The notes beneath the pieces were generated by a model. It was not told the origin of the DNA. It searched no databases and saw only the letters and a list, made by a program, of their open reading frames with translations. From Candidatus Poribacteria bacterium (GTDB lineage: Bacteria; Poribacteria; WGA-4E; GCA-2687025), in NCBI GenBank assembly GCA_002687025.1, contig NYZG01000235.1, positions 1 to 20,326 on the forward strand: a stretch of DNA of 20,326 bases, given 5' to 3'. This document shows, piece by piece, positions 8,176-17,437 of the stretch (position 1 is the first letter of the stretch; every line of letters begins with the position of its first letter). The translations under genes and the position numbers were made by a program.

Positions 8176-8955
8176 CTAGGCCGCCAACTCCTGCATCATC
8201 TCCGCGACCGAGGCCAACGCGGGAGAATCCGCCGGCACGTCCATCACGCCTTCGGCCTCCTGGCTGCGCGCGACGACGTCGTCGTCGTACGCCACCTCTC
8301 CCAGCAGCGGCAGGCCGGCCTCCGCCAGTTCGGCGACCTTGTCGGCCATGACGCTGCCCGGCTCCAGCGGGCGGGACGCGGCGTTGATGCGGTTCAGCAC
8401 CAGATACGTCTGCCCGATGCCCAGCTTGAGGTCGGTTACGAGCTTGTGGATGCGTCCTGCCGACCTCAGGGCCGTCACCGAAGGGTTCGCGACGATGAGC
8501 AGCGCGTTGACATTCCGCGTCGTGCGACGCGAGAGATGCTCCATCCCCGCCTCGTTGTCCATGATGACGTAGGAATAGCTCGCCGAGAGCTTCTGCAGGA
8601 ACCCCTTGAGCAGATCGTTGGCGTAGCAGTAGCACCCGGGACCCTCGGTGCGGCCCATTACGAGCAGGTCGAAGCCTTTCGACTCCACAAGAGCGTCGTG
8701 TACCTCGTACTCGACCATCCGCCCTTTCGGCACGCCCGCCGGCGCGTCGGCGCCGTCGTTCATTATCTTGTCTACCGTGTCCACGACAGAGGTGTCGTAC
8801 TCCAGCCCCAGGGCCTCATTCAGGTTCGCGTTTGGGTCTGCGTCCACGGCGAGGACCGGCGTCCGGTTCGTGTTGACGAAGTGCGTCGTTATCAGCGCGG
8901 ACACCGTGGTCTTTCCGGTGCCTCCCTTGCCCGCGATGGCTATTGAATAGGGCAT
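8176..8955 (-). CDS. cooC: CooC/AcsF-like nickel-insertion ATPase
   Basis: 259 residues, ATG with GAGGAG eight nt upstream. It is a SIMIBI-class (MinD-like) P-loop ATPase: deviant Walker A GKGGTGKTT (9-17) with the signature lysine K10, the VDADPNANL segment (38-46), and the CxC metal motif in GPGCYCYANDLL (C108, C110) that binds nickel across the CooC dimer. Members of this family load nickel into the CODH C-cluster or, as AcsF in Moorella, into the ACS A-cluster. It sits directly downstream of acsV, far from the other CooC gene at 19104-19880. The two differ clearly in the CxC region (GCYCYAND against GCFCPESA), so they are not a recent duplication. Assigning this copy to ACS (AcsF) and the other to CODH is plausible but not shown by the sequence. 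Confidence 0.9.
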   Translation of the reverse strand: MPYSIAIAGKGGTGKTTVSALITTHFVNTNRTPVLAVDADPNANLNEALGLEYDTSVVDTVDKIMNDGADAPAGVPKGRMVEYEVHDALVESKGFDLLVMGRTEGPGCYCYANDLLKGFLQKLSASYSYVIMDNEAGMEHLSRRTTRNVNALLIVANPSVTALRSAGRIHKLVTDLKLGIGQTYLVLNRINAASRPLEPGSVMADKVAELAEAGLPLLGEVAYDDDVVARSQEAEGVMDVPADSPALASVAEMMQELAA

Positions 8956-8985
8956 GTGGTTACTCCTCGATCCTACGTCGGCGCT

Positions 8986-10929
8986 CTAGGCCGACATGCC
9001 GTGCTTGACGGTCGGAAACAGGCCGATGTCCGTATGCGGGATGAACAGTGAGCCTATGAATTCGCCCATGTACGCCGGCTCGGAGCTGAACTCCATGTTC
9101 GTCATGCGATCGGCGATGTCGCGCGCCTTCTCGCGCGCTTCGGCGGACAGGAGCGCCGCCTTCGCCCCCGTCAGCGAGCAGTTGCCGATGAACCGGAAGC
9201 GGCCGCTCGGAAGGTCGGGGAGCAAGCCGATCCATATGGCTGCGTCGATGTCCAGGTAGTTCCCGAAGCCGCCGCCAATGTAGACGGCGTCCAGGTCGTC
9301 GAACGTGAGGCTCATGGTGTCTACCAGCACCTTCGCCGCAGAGTAGACCGCGCCCTTCGAGCGTATCAGGTTCTCGATGTCGGACTGTGCGATAACGATG
9401 TCGGCGTCCGTGCCGCTCTCCTCGGCCCACGCGACCACGAACTCGGCCCCGGCCTCGCCCTCACGCGTCCGCGGCGTGTCCAGGCCGATGTCGATGGCGC
9501 CCTGACGGTCGATGACGCCAGCGCGGAACATCTCGGCGAGGGCGTCGATATAACCCGACCCGCAGATGCCGATGGCCGGCGCGTCGCCCACAGTCGCCGC
9601 GGTGACATCGCCACCGTCGGCGCCCACCGAGACCCGTTGGACGGCGCCCTGCGTCGCGCGGATACCACACCGCATCCCGCTGCCCTCGAACGCGGGCCCG
9701 GCGGAGGCGGAACAGCATACGAGCCAGTCCTGATTGCCGAGGACAATCTCACCGTTGGTACCGAGGTCTATCAGCATGGACGGCTTCTCCGCCTCGTCGA
9801 TGCCGCTGGCCACCACGCCTGCCGTGATGTCTCCGCCGACGTAACTGGACACCCCCGGCAGGCAGGCCACCAAAGCACGCGGGTGGGATCGGATGTCCAA
9901 TTCCGTGGCGTCGGCGGCCGGGACAGATGTCGCCGTCGGCACGTAGGGGTCCCGGCGGAGATGGTAGCAGTCCATGCCCAAGAGAAGATGCGTCATCGTC
10001 GTGTTGCCGGCGGCGGACACCGCTGTGATGTCGTCCAAGTCCACGCCCGCCTCCGCAACGAGGGCGCCGAGGAGGTCGTTTACGGTTGTCACCACGGCCG
10101 CTTGTAGGTCGGCCTGCCCGTTCCCACGCTCCGAGTGGATGATGCGGCTGATGACGTCCTCGCCGTACCCGGTCTGGCGGTTGTGCGTGGCCTTGGTGGC
10201 GAGCGTTTCGCCGGTGGTCAGGTCGACGAGCGAAGCCGCGACCGTCGTTGTGCCGATGTCCACGGCAACGCCGTAGGCGCGCTCGGACGTGTCGCCGGGC
10301 TCGACGCGCAGCACCTCCGTCGCGCCGTCGCGCTGTGTCAGCGTGACGGTTATCATCCAGTCCCGCTCGCGTAGCGTCCTGCCGAGGCTCCTCGTCTGCC
10401 CTAAACCCGTCCAGATCGGCGGCTCAGCGCCGTGGCGCCGTATCGCGTGCTCCAACCGGGCGAGGTCGCTCATGTTGTCGTCGAGGGTGGGCGGGTTGAG
10501 CTGTAGACACACCTTCGAGGTCAGAGGGAAGTGCGCGAATTCGCGGGGGACGTGTCCGTCCGCGCGCCCCTCCTTAGCCGCGGCGTCCGTGAAGTCGGTC
10601 ACGCGCCGTGACGAGCCGTCGTCGGTGAGTATCTGCTCCCATTCAGCGTGGGAATCGGCTGGAACTTCGATCTCGACATCGCCGCCGACAGTCGACCTGC
10701 ACGCGAGGACAAACCCCTGCTGAACTTCGTCCTCGGTGAGTTCGCCCGTCGGTTCGTCGGCGACGTGCCCGCCACGCACGATCACCTTGCACTTGCCGCA
10801 GACGCCCTCCCCCGCACAACTGTTGTAGAGCGGCACGTCCGCGGCGATGGCCGCGGTGAGGATGTCGGCCCCCTCCGGCACGGTCGCCTGCCGACCGGAG
10901 GGCTGGAAGGTGACGCGGCATTCCCCCAT
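8986..10929 (-). CDS. acsV: Reductive activator of the corrinoid iron-sulfur protein
   Basis: 647 residues. AcsV/RACo re-reduces Co(II) corrinoid that has dropped out of the methyl-transfer cycle, using ATP. The N-terminal 90 residues are a plant-type [2Fe-2S] ferredoxin domain with C38, C44, C47 and C77 (CAGEGVCGKCK, later LAC). A linker region follows, then an ASKHA-type ATPase domain beginning at AVDIGTTTVAA (about 222-232), with further phosphate-binding loops in IDLGTNGEIV and YIGGGFGNYL. Length and domain order match RACo of Carboxydothermus and the Moorella orf7/acsV type. The start ATG is 9 nt after the acsE stop codon with only a weak ribosome site (AGGAC), which suggests coupled translation. 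Ends with TAG. Confidence 0.93.
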   Translation of the reverse strand: MGECRVTFQPSGRQATVPEGADILTAAIAADVPLYNSCAGEGVCGKCKVIVRGGHVADEPTGELTEDEVQQGFVLACRSTVGGDVEIEVPADSHAEWEQILTDDGSSRRVTDFTDAAAKEGRADGHVPREFAHFPLTSKVCLQLNPPTLDDNMSDLARLEHAIRRHGAEPPIWTGLGQTRSLGRTLRERDWMITVTLTQRDGATEVLRVEPGDTSERAYGVAVDIGTTTVAASLVDLTTGETLATKATHNRQTGYGEDVISRIIHSERGNGQADLQAAVVTTVNDLLGALVAEAGVDLDDITAVSAAGNTTMTHLLLGMDCYHLRRDPYVPTATSVPAADATELDIRSHPRALVACLPGVSSYVGGDITAGVVASGIDEAEKPSMLIDLGTNGEIVLGNQDWLVCCSASAGPAFEGSGMRCGIRATQGAVQRVSVGADGGDVTAATVGDAPAIGICGSGYIDALAEMFRAGVIDRQGAIDIGLDTPRTREGEAGAEFVVAWAEESGTDADIVIAQSDIENLIRSKGAVYSAAKVLVDTMSLTFDDLDAVYIGGGFGNYLDIDAAIWIGLLPDLPSGRFRFIGNCSLTGAKAALLSAEAREKARDIADRMTNMEFSSEPAYMGEFIGSLFIPHTDIGLFPTVKHGMSA

Positions 10930-10938
10930 CGAGGCGTC

Positions 10939-11817
10939 CTAGATCTTCAACCAGGAGTGCGAATACAGCGACTCGCCGAGAAGCACCCGCGTCGTCTTCA
11001 CGTAATCGAGCAGCAACGGCGACAGCGCCGCCTCGTCGACGTCCTCGCCGTCCATGACGCTGTGCACCGCGGCGACGGCGTCCTCACTGGCCCCACGCGC
11101 GACGTTCACCAGGTCGGTTTCGGCCGCGTTCACGATTGCCGAGTCCAACCCGAACTTCATCAGCATCGCGAGGTACGTCTGATTCAGGATCGGGCGCAGT
11201 TCCTCGGGAGCGCCGTTGGACACGTTGGACAAGCCGCACGTGACCTTGGCCCCGGGGATGAGGTCCTTGATGACCATCATGAACCCTGTGCATCCCTGCA
11301 CCTGGTCCTGCTGGCTCGTTACCGGCAGCACGATCGGGTCGAAGAACGCCTTCTCCTCGTCGATGCCCTCCTCGGCCATGCGCATCTGCATCTCGGCGGC
11401 GAGCATGGCGCGCTCGTCCGCGTCGCGTGGGATGCCGTCGGGGCCGATGAGCAACGCAACGAACGCCGCGTCGTACTTCGCGGCGACCGGGAAGAGAGCG
11501 TCCATACGCTCGGGACGGCACGAGATCGAGTTGATAACCGCAGGCCCGCGATGGACGGCGAGTCCGGCCTCGATCGCCTCGACGTTGCTGGTGTCCAGAA
11601 ATAACGGCAGATCGGTCGCGTCCTGGACGATCTCCACGATCCACGCCATGAGTTCCGGCCCGTCGCGCTTCGCGGGCCCGAGGTTGATGTCGAGGTAGTC
11701 CATGCCGGCCTTCTGCTGGGCCACGGCGACCTTGACGATGGGCTTCGGATCGCGCTTGCGCATGGCGATTCGAAGGCGTTTGGTCATCACGTTGATGCTT
11801 TCACCGACCAGGAGCAT
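10939..11817 (-). CDS. acsE: Methyl-H4folate:corrinoid iron-sulfur protein methyltransferase
   Basis: 292 residues, ATG with AGAGGAG upstream. It transfers the methyl group of 5-methyl-tetrahydrofolate to cob(I)amide in the AcsCD protein, joining the methyl branch to ACS. It is a TIM-barrel pterin-binding protein. Expected residues are visible: D43 in YLDINLG, D75 in LFLDTSN, N96 in INSISC, D160 in FFDPIVLP and N198 in GLSNVSNG, the loop that swings onto the substrate in the Moorella enzyme. It is about 30 residues longer than the 262-residue Moorella protein. The extra length lies towards the C-terminus, after VARGASEDA, and may only be lineage variation. It lies between acsC (27 nt gap) and acsV. 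Confidence 0.93.
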   Translation of the reverse strand: MLLVGESINVMTKRLRIAMRKRDPKPIVKVAVAQQKAGMDYLDINLGPAKRDGPELMAWIVEIVQDATDLPLFLDTSNVEAIEAGLAVHRGPAVINSISCRPERMDALFPVAAKYDAAFVALLIGPDGIPRDADERAMLAAEMQMRMAEEGIDEEKAFFDPIVLPVTSQQDQVQGCTGFMMVIKDLIPGAKVTCGLSNVSNGAPEELRPILNQTYLAMLMKFGLDSAIVNAAETDLVNVARGASEDAVAAVHSVMDGEDVDEAALSPLLLDYVKTTRVLLGESLYSHSWLKI

Positions 11818-11844
11818 CGCTCGGTCTCCTCTCGCGCTCGGGGG

Positions 11845-13188
11845 CTACGCCTCGAACGAGCGCAGGAACGCAGGTAACTGTGACGCCTCGCGCGGGCCGA
11901 CGACGATCTCCCAGTCGGGCAGTTCGTCCTCCAGTTCTCCCGCGATTTGCGCCGCGTATCCCGGTATCACCAGCTTACGGTGCGACACCTTCTCCTCGAT
12001 GCCACACTTCTTCACGAACGGGCCGATCTCGTCGGGTACGAACTTACCGGCCGCCCAAGCCGTCATCACCGAGAGACCCTCCGTGTCTTTGACCAAGAGG
12101 TAGCTCGGAACTCGGCTGGACTCGATCTCGCCGGACACGATGAAGTAGCTGAGCGAGAAGTTCGCCGTGATGATCACCGGCGACTCCTCGCCGGGCCCCC
12201 CGACCTCGTAGATGCCCTCGTCCGTCGCCATCGGACGCTGAGGATCGGTGAAGATGCTCAGCCGCTCGAGCAGCAACGGGAAGAGGGTCGCGCCGTCGAA
12301 GTCGGACAGGACGACGATTCCTGCGTACTTCGCGATGAGAGCCGAGGCGATCACCGCCTCCTGCATCGGGTCATCCGTCATCTCGAAGGGAAGCGCGATG
12401 GTCGGGAAGCCCAGGGGCTTGGCGGCGCCGGACAGGGCGCCGCGACGGATGCGGACCTGGTCGGCCAGCGCCGCCCCGAGGTTGTTGGCCCCGGAGTCGA
12501 TGACGATGTCCTTGAGATCCATCGCGCCCAGTTTCTCGGTGACGGCGGCGACCTCTTCCAGACCCGACCCACGGGCGACGACCGGACAGGCGTACGTCTG
12601 CGCAAGCGCGCCTACGGCGTCGACGTTGTCCGCGTCGGCGGCGTAGATGAGCGGCTTGGCGGCTGCGCAGCCATCCAGCGCGGCAGACAGACACGCCTCG
12701 TCGGAACTCATGAGGATGACGCCGTACCCGGCCTCGGAAACCCGGGCGGCCAGCGCGGCGAACGCCGCCGGATCGCCACCGGTCTCTTTGACGGCGACCA
12801 GGTCCGCGGCCAGTGTCAGACCGACGCGGTCGTACTGAAGGTCGTCCATCTTCGCGAGCCGCGCGCCGACCTCGTCGTCGTCCATAGCGTCCGTGACGAG
12901 GATGGCGATCGGCGTCGGACTGACGAACGTCTTCTCGTGCCGGAACGCCACCGTCTCGCCGCCCGCCTTGGCCGCGGCGTCGCCAGCGCCGACGGTCACC
13001 GTGCGGATCGGCGGCTCGGACGCCGCCGACAGCGATTCCGTAGCCTCGTCGGACACGTGGGGACAGAGCGACAGCTCCGTCTTGCCCTGCGCCAGGCTCA
13101 TCGCGAAAGCGAGGCACGTGGCGAACCCGCAGTCCTTGCAGTTCGTCTTGGGCAACTGCTTGAAGATCTCGATGCCGGAAACGGCCAT
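11845..13188 (-). CDS. acsC: Corrinoid iron-sulfur protein large subunit (gamma)
   Basis: 447 residues. It carries the cobamide and a low-potential [4Fe-4S] cluster and shuttles the methyl group from AcsE to AcsB as a heterodimer with AcsD. The N-terminal cluster motif is intact: C17, C20, C25 and C42 (TNCKDCGFATC, then LCPHV). A TIM barrel follows and the C-terminal region after about residue 320 is the corrinoid-binding part (TANFSLSYF, SVMTAWAAGKF). The start ATG has a GGGGGC site upstream and lies 16 nt after the acsB stop. Length is typical of the family (446 residues in Moorella). In this operon acsC and acsD are separated by the CODH and acsB genes rather than adjacent as in Moorella. 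Confidence 0.94.
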   Translation of the reverse strand: MAVSGIEIFKQLPKTNCKDCGFATCLAFAMSLAQGKTELSLCPHVSDEATESLSAASEPPIRTVTVGAGDAAAKAGGETVAFRHEKTFVSPTPIAILVTDAMDDDEVGARLAKMDDLQYDRVGLTLAADLVAVKETGGDPAAFAALAARVSEAGYGVILMSSDEACLSAALDGCAAAKPLIYAADADNVDAVGALAQTYACPVVARGSGLEEVAAVTEKLGAMDLKDIVIDSGANNLGAALADQVRIRRGALSGAAKPLGFPTIALPFEMTDDPMQEAVIASALIAKYAGIVVLSDFDGATLFPLLLERLSIFTDPQRPMATDEGIYEVGGPGEESPVIITANFSLSYFIVSGEIESSRVPSYLLVKDTEGLSVMTAWAAGKFVPDEIGPFVKKCGIEEKVSHRKLVIPGYAAQIAGELEDELPDWEIVVGPREASQLPAFLRSFEA

Positions 13189-13204
13189 GCCGAATGCCCC
13201 CGGT

Positions 13205-15409
13205 CTAGAGTATGGAGTCCATCGTCAAGGCGGGATGGCCGACCTCGGTGAGGAAGGGGATTATGTCTTCCTCGGTGACGCCGATCGTCTCGTCCGCGAT
13301 CATCTCGTAGAAGTTGGGGATGCCGATCTCTTCCGACCGCTGCACGAGGCGGTCGTGGAGCTCCTCCTTGAGCGAGCGGGGCATCCACACGAGCCGTGCG
13401 AAGCCGCCGTCGCCGGAGAGGAACTTGCGCTGACAGATGTTGTACTTGCTGTGACCGACGAAGCCCGGCGTGCTGACGCCGCCGCCGATGGTCCCCGCGA
13501 GGGTGGTGAACTTCATGCCACACGGCGTCTCGCCGTCGTATTCACGGTTCACCGTCATGACGCCGTTACAGAATGGCGCGATCGCGGCGATGCACTCGCA
13601 GCAGCCGCAAGTCGTCATGGGATCGGTGACGAGGCTGTAGAAGTTGTAGTGGTCGATCTTCCCGCGCGAGGCCTTGAGGACGAAGTCGTTGACGCCCTCC
13701 CACTCGCCGAGCTCCGCGTTCAGCACGCGTCCCTTTGGCACGGGCTGATTGGGCCCGGTGGGGTTCACCTCGTTCGAGGCGCGGCAGTCGAGCCAGTTGT
13801 ACGCGCCGCACAGCCCCGTGCGCTCGGGACTGATGACGCATACATGGCTCGGGGCGAACGACTGGCAGAGGGTGCACGAGTAGAACATGTCCGTCGTCTC
13901 GTCGGTCATGCCCTCGATGCGAGCATCACGGACAGCGTACACCTTGCGCGCCTTCTCCGTCATCTCGAGCGCCTTGTCCGCCTCCGTGTAGATCTTCACC
14001 TGCACCTTGTCGAAGATGCGGCCGAAGTCCTGGTGGAAGCGGGCGTGGACGATCTTCCCGAGGTCGCCGAGGCGGAAGCCCTTGTCGTAGGCGCTCTTGC
14101 TGATGCGGTACCACGCGATGTCGCGCTGACCGATATGCATCACGCCCTGGGCATAGTTCACCAGGTGGTGGATCTGCCGCTCGAGGATCGGCTCGAAGTC
14201 GTCCTGCATCCCTCGGCCGGCGACCTCGGCGACGAGCGCCATGTCGAACCGGCTGCCTTCGGGGATCTCCTCCAGGTCGGGCCCGATGACCTCGATGCGA
14301 CCGTCCTCGACCTCGTCCATCGGGAGGGTGGTGGTGAATTCGCAGACGGTGTTTGTGCCGCCACGGCACTCGGCGTATAGGTCCTCGCGTCGGACGCGTT
14401 CGCCCTCGAACGCGGCGCCGTAGGCGACCGGAACGGGCACCTCGGACACCGCGACCTTGAGCCCGCGCACCTCGACGGCCCTCGCGACGATTTCGTCGTG
14501 CGGGACGTTGGACACGACGTGTTCATAGGTGCAGATGCCGGTCGGGAGCACCTCGGGAATGTCGGTGTCCGCGATGGTCGGGAAGCCCCAGTTGATGGCC
14601 CCCGCGGCGTTGGCGTACCACTCCTCGGTGACGTGCCCGAGCGCCATCACGAAGGCGAAGCAGCGGTCCTTGTTGTAGATGAGTATCTTGCGGAAGTCGC
14701 CCGGTTCGATGCCGCCGAAGGACATCGCGGCGCGCGTGGCGAAGCCCATCGCGAAGACGGCCGCGGAGATGTCCGGCCCGAACGACACGAGCCGCGTCGG
14801 CCAACCGATCTGCACGCCCGCCTCGACGAGTTGGTCCGAGAACCGAACACCGTTGTGCTCGCCGCACATGAAGACGTACAGGTTCTTCTCCTGTAGCTCC
14901 TGGGCGATCTTGACGGCGATTTCCGGGCTCGGCGCGGCCCCCGCGATCGCCGCGAACCCCGGCGCGGTGCCGTCGACGAACTCGATGCCCCGCTTGCGGA
15001 GGATGATGTCGTCCGCGGCTCCGAGCCACAGGTTCCCGTCTCGCGGGTCTTCCTGCTTCGTGTACGCGTCGGGGTCCTTCAGGTACTTGATGGCCTCGCT
15101 GATTTCCTCGGCGAAGAGCGTCGCCATGCCGGCGTCCAACGCCGGGCCGAGGTAGGGGAGGTGGGTGTTCTCGCTAACCGGTGGCGGCAGGAGGGAATTC
15201 GTGCGCTTCAGCACGGCCTCCATGTCGCTCAGCTTCTCGACCTTCATGCCCAGCATGCCGTAGATGATGGGCAGGTAGTACGCCGTGTTCGGGAACCCAA
15301 CGTCCTGGTTGAGCCCCCACCGATCCACGGCCTCTTTCCAATCCGCTTCCGCCCGCGCCACGATCGTATGGGCGCCGCGTATCGCCGCCGAACAGATGAT
15401 CTTGGACAT
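13205..15409 (-). CDS. acsB: Acetyl-CoA synthase, catalytic subunit
   Basis: 734 residues (729 in Moorella), ATG with GAGGGAGAA upstream. It condenses CO, the methyl group from AcsCD and CoA to acetyl-CoA at the nickel-iron A-cluster. Cluster ligands are all present: C512 and C515 (SCTLCQSF), C524 (SHVC) and C534 (GLCGAYNW) hold the [4Fe-4S] part. C601 and C603 in TTCGCCECI hold the distal nickel and C515 would bridge to the proximal nickel. The N-terminal domain that docks onto CODH is present, so this is the full bacterial form and not the shorter archaeal CdhC. One oddity is CGCCEC where, from memory, Moorella has CGCFEC, giving an extra cysteine (C604) beside the distal-nickel site. The gene follows cooS/acsA by 30 nt. 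Confidence 0.95.
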   Translation of the reverse strand: MSKIICSAAIRGAHTIVARAEADWKEAVDRWGLNQDVGFPNTAYYLPIIYGMLGMKVEKLSDMEAVLKRTNSLLPPPVSENTHLPYLGPALDAGMATLFAEEISEAIKYLKDPDAYTKQEDPRDGNLWLGAADDIILRKRGIEFVDGTAPGFAAIAGAAPSPEIAVKIAQELQEKNLYVFMCGEHNGVRFSDQLVEAGVQIGWPTRLVSFGPDISAAVFAMGFATRAAMSFGGIEPGDFRKILIYNKDRCFAFVMALGHVTEEWYANAAGAINWGFPTIADTDIPEVLPTGICTYEHVVSNVPHDEIVARAVEVRGLKVAVSEVPVPVAYGAAFEGERVRREDLYAECRGGTNTVCEFTTTLPMDEVEDGRIEVIGPDLEEIPEGSRFDMALVAEVAGRGMQDDFEPILERQIHHLVNYAQGVMHIGQRDIAWYRISKSAYDKGFRLGDLGKIVHARFHQDFGRIFDKVQVKIYTEADKALEMTEKARKVYAVRDARIEGMTDETTDMFYSCTLCQSFAPSHVCVISPERTGLCGAYNWLDCRASNEVNPTGPNQPVPKGRVLNAELGEWEGVNDFVLKASRGKIDHYNFYSLVTDPMTTCGCCECIAAIAPFCNGVMTVNREYDGETPCGMKFTTLAGTIGGGVSTPGFVGHSKYNICQRKFLSGDGGFARLVWMPRSLKEELHDRLVQRSEEIGIPNFYEMIADETIGVTEEDIIPFLTEVGHPALTMDSIL

Positions 15410-15439
15410 CGCTGTTTCTCCCTCGGGTGTGACCCGGCG

Positions 15440-17413
15440 TTAGACCGCGTCCAGGTCGCGCCGCATCTCCATGTCGAAGAGCACCCGTTCACGTGCCTCG
15501 TCGAGGCCGAGGGCTTTCCTCTTCTCGTCGATGTGATCGATCATGAGCTTCGCCATCTTTATCGGGTCCGGCTCGAACGCCCACTTCCCGCCGTACGACT
15601 CGCTGATCTCGTCCATGAGCCAGTCGGTGACCTCGGGGCTACCCACCGTCGGCCATGTCACGCCGAACACGGTGTAGACCCCCGACGCGACGAAGTACTG
15701 GCCGATGGCGATCGCCTTCTCGGCCATCCACTCCGGCGCCGCGCCCGCCACGGGCAGGTCGGAGAGGTCATCGCCGAGCCCTCCTTCCTTCACCATCGCC
15801 GTCGCGGCCATGAGGATGCGCGAGTTGTCCACGCAGGAACCCATGTGCAGCACCGGCGGGATACCGACAGTCTCACACACCTCGGCGAGACCCGGCCCGG
15901 CGTGCAGGTGCGCCGCTTCGGGCGTCATAAGTCCGATCTTGGCGCACGCCATCGCGGCGCAGCCCGTCTGGATCACCAACACGTCGTTCTTCACCAGTTC
16001 GCGGACGAGTTGCGTGTGGATGTCCTCGTGCTTCACGCGGGCGTTCGTGCAGCCGACCACTCCGGCGACGCCGCGGATGCGGCCGTTGATGATGTTCTCG
16101 TTGAGCGGCTTGTATGACGCGCGGAACAGCCCACCCAGCAGGTAGCCGATCGTCTCGTGCGAGAAACCGGCCACGAGGTCCACGCTGTGGTCGGGGATGT
16201 TGACCTTGCTTTGCGCGCGGTTCGGGTAGTTGTCGATGGCCCGTCGGACGATCTCCTTGGCCGCGGCCAATGGCGCCGCGTCGTCCATCTCGATGTGGAT
16301 GGCTCCGGGCAGCTTGGCCTTGTGCGAGACGGTCATCACCTCGGTGTGGTAGCAGTCGGCGACCTTGGGCAGCGACTGCATGATGCACTGCACGTCCACC
16401 ACCATCGCCTCGACGGCGCCGGACACGACGGCCAGCTCCTGCTGCAGCATGTTCCCCGCCAGCGGGACGCCGTGCCGCATGAGCACTTCGTTCGCCGAGC
16501 AGCAGATGCCGCTGAGGTTGATGCCCCCGGTCGCGCCGTTGGCGGCGGCGGCGGCGCGCAGCTCCTTGTCTTGCGACGCTACGACGAGCATCTCGGGCAG
16601 CAGTGGCTCGTGGCCGTGGACGACGATGTTCACCGCGTCGTGACGCAGGACGCCGAGGTTCACTTTGCCTGTGGTCGGCACCGGCGTGCCGAGCATGATG
16701 TCCTGCAGCTCCGTCGCCAGCATGGACCCGCCCCAGCCGTCGGCGAGCGCCGTGCGCGACGCCTGCTGGAACAGGTGCTTGTAGTCCAGGTCCACGCCCA
16801 TGACGGTGCGGTGCAGGCACTCGACCACCTCGCGGTCTATCGCGCGCGGCTTTGAGTTCTGCTCTTCCCAGACCTGCTGCCGTCTGAGCGGCGCGCGTTC
16901 GAGGAACTTGAGCGTGCCGTCGGGCTTCCCGAACTCCTTGAGCGCCTCCTCGCCGAGCTCCAGGGCGATCTCACGCGACGTCCTGCCGGCGATCTCGATG
17001 CCGAAGTCGAGGGCGACCTGTAGCAGCTTTTGCTCGTCGAGGATTCCGAAATCCGACCCCTCGCCCTTCGCCGCCTGTATGAACGCCTCGACGACCGTCC
17101 GCGCGTGGTCGCTGTGCGCCGATGTGCCGGCGGCGACCATACGCACGAAGTTGCGCGCCGCGATGGTCTCGATGGTCGCGCCACACACGCCGCGACGATT
17201 GTCCTTTTCCTCGGGCGTCTCCTCGCGCCGCCTCGGGGCGGGCAGCCTGCATGGGCCCATCGAGCAGAGCTTGCAGCAGCTTCCCTCCGCGCCGATCGGG
17301 CAGGGGCGCATGTTCTCCGCGCGGTCGAAGACCGTGAGCACGCCATCTTGCGTGGCCTTCTCGATCATCTCGTTAGTAGCGCCGTCTACGCTTCTTTCTT
17401 CCATTTCCGCCAT
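15440..17413 (-). CDS. acsA: Anaerobic nickel CO dehydrogenase, catalytic subunit
   Basis: 657 residues, ATG with GGAGGAT eight nt upstream. It interconverts CO and CO2 and supplies CO to AcsB through the internal tunnel; it could equally be named cooS. D-cluster ligands are C38 and C46. B-cluster ligands are C47, C50, C55 and C77. C-cluster ligands are the HGHEP His (266-268), the GICC pair (304-305), C343 (VQC), C455 (GCTN), C485 (TGCAA) and C527 (GSCVDN). All expected sites are filled, so the enzyme should be active. The loop between C55 and C77 is some eight residues longer than in Rhodospirillum CODH and highly charged. Placement directly before acsB points to the ACS-bound bifunctional form rather than a stand-alone respiratory CODH. 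Confidence 0.95.
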   Translation of the reverse strand: MAEMEERSVDGATNEMIEKATQDGVLTVFDRAENMRPCPIGAEGSCCKLCSMGPCRLPAPRRREETPEEKDNRRGVCGATIETIAARNFVRMVAAGTSAHSDHARTVVEAFIQAAKGEGSDFGILDEQKLLQVALDFGIEIAGRTSREIALELGEEALKEFGKPDGTLKFLERAPLRRQQVWEEQNSKPRAIDREVVECLHRTVMGVDLDYKHLFQQASRTALADGWGGSMLATELQDIMLGTPVPTTGKVNLGVLRHDAVNIVVHGHEPLLPEMLVVASQDKELRAAAAANGATGGINLSGICCSANEVLMRHGVPLAGNMLQQELAVVSGAVEAMVVDVQCIMQSLPKVADCYHTEVMTVSHKAKLPGAIHIEMDDAAPLAAAKEIVRRAIDNYPNRAQSKVNIPDHSVDLVAGFSHETIGYLLGGLFRASYKPLNENIINGRIRGVAGVVGCTNARVKHEDIHTQLVRELVKNDVLVIQTGCAAMACAKIGLMTPEAAHLHAGPGLAEVCETVGIPPVLHMGSCVDNSRILMAATAMVKEGGLGDDLSDLPVAGAAPEWMAEKAIAIGQYFVASGVYTVFGVTWPTVGSPEVTDWLMDEISESYGGKWAFEPDPIKMAKLMIDHIDEKRKALGLDEARERVLFDMEMRRDLDAV

Positions 17414-17437
17414 CTGTCACATCCTCCCTCAGTGCGG

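Noticed and set aside
11947..14380. Long plus-strand ORFs of 434 and 495 codons opposite acsC and acsB
   Set aside because: They are antisense shadows caused by high GC. The proteins are Arg/His/Val-rich with no domain pattern, and the minus strand here encodes fully recognisable AcsC and AcsB.
15161..16855. Plus-strand ORFs opposite the CODH gene
   Set aside because: Shadow frames of CODH, rich in His/Arg/Asp/Val and lacking any family signature.
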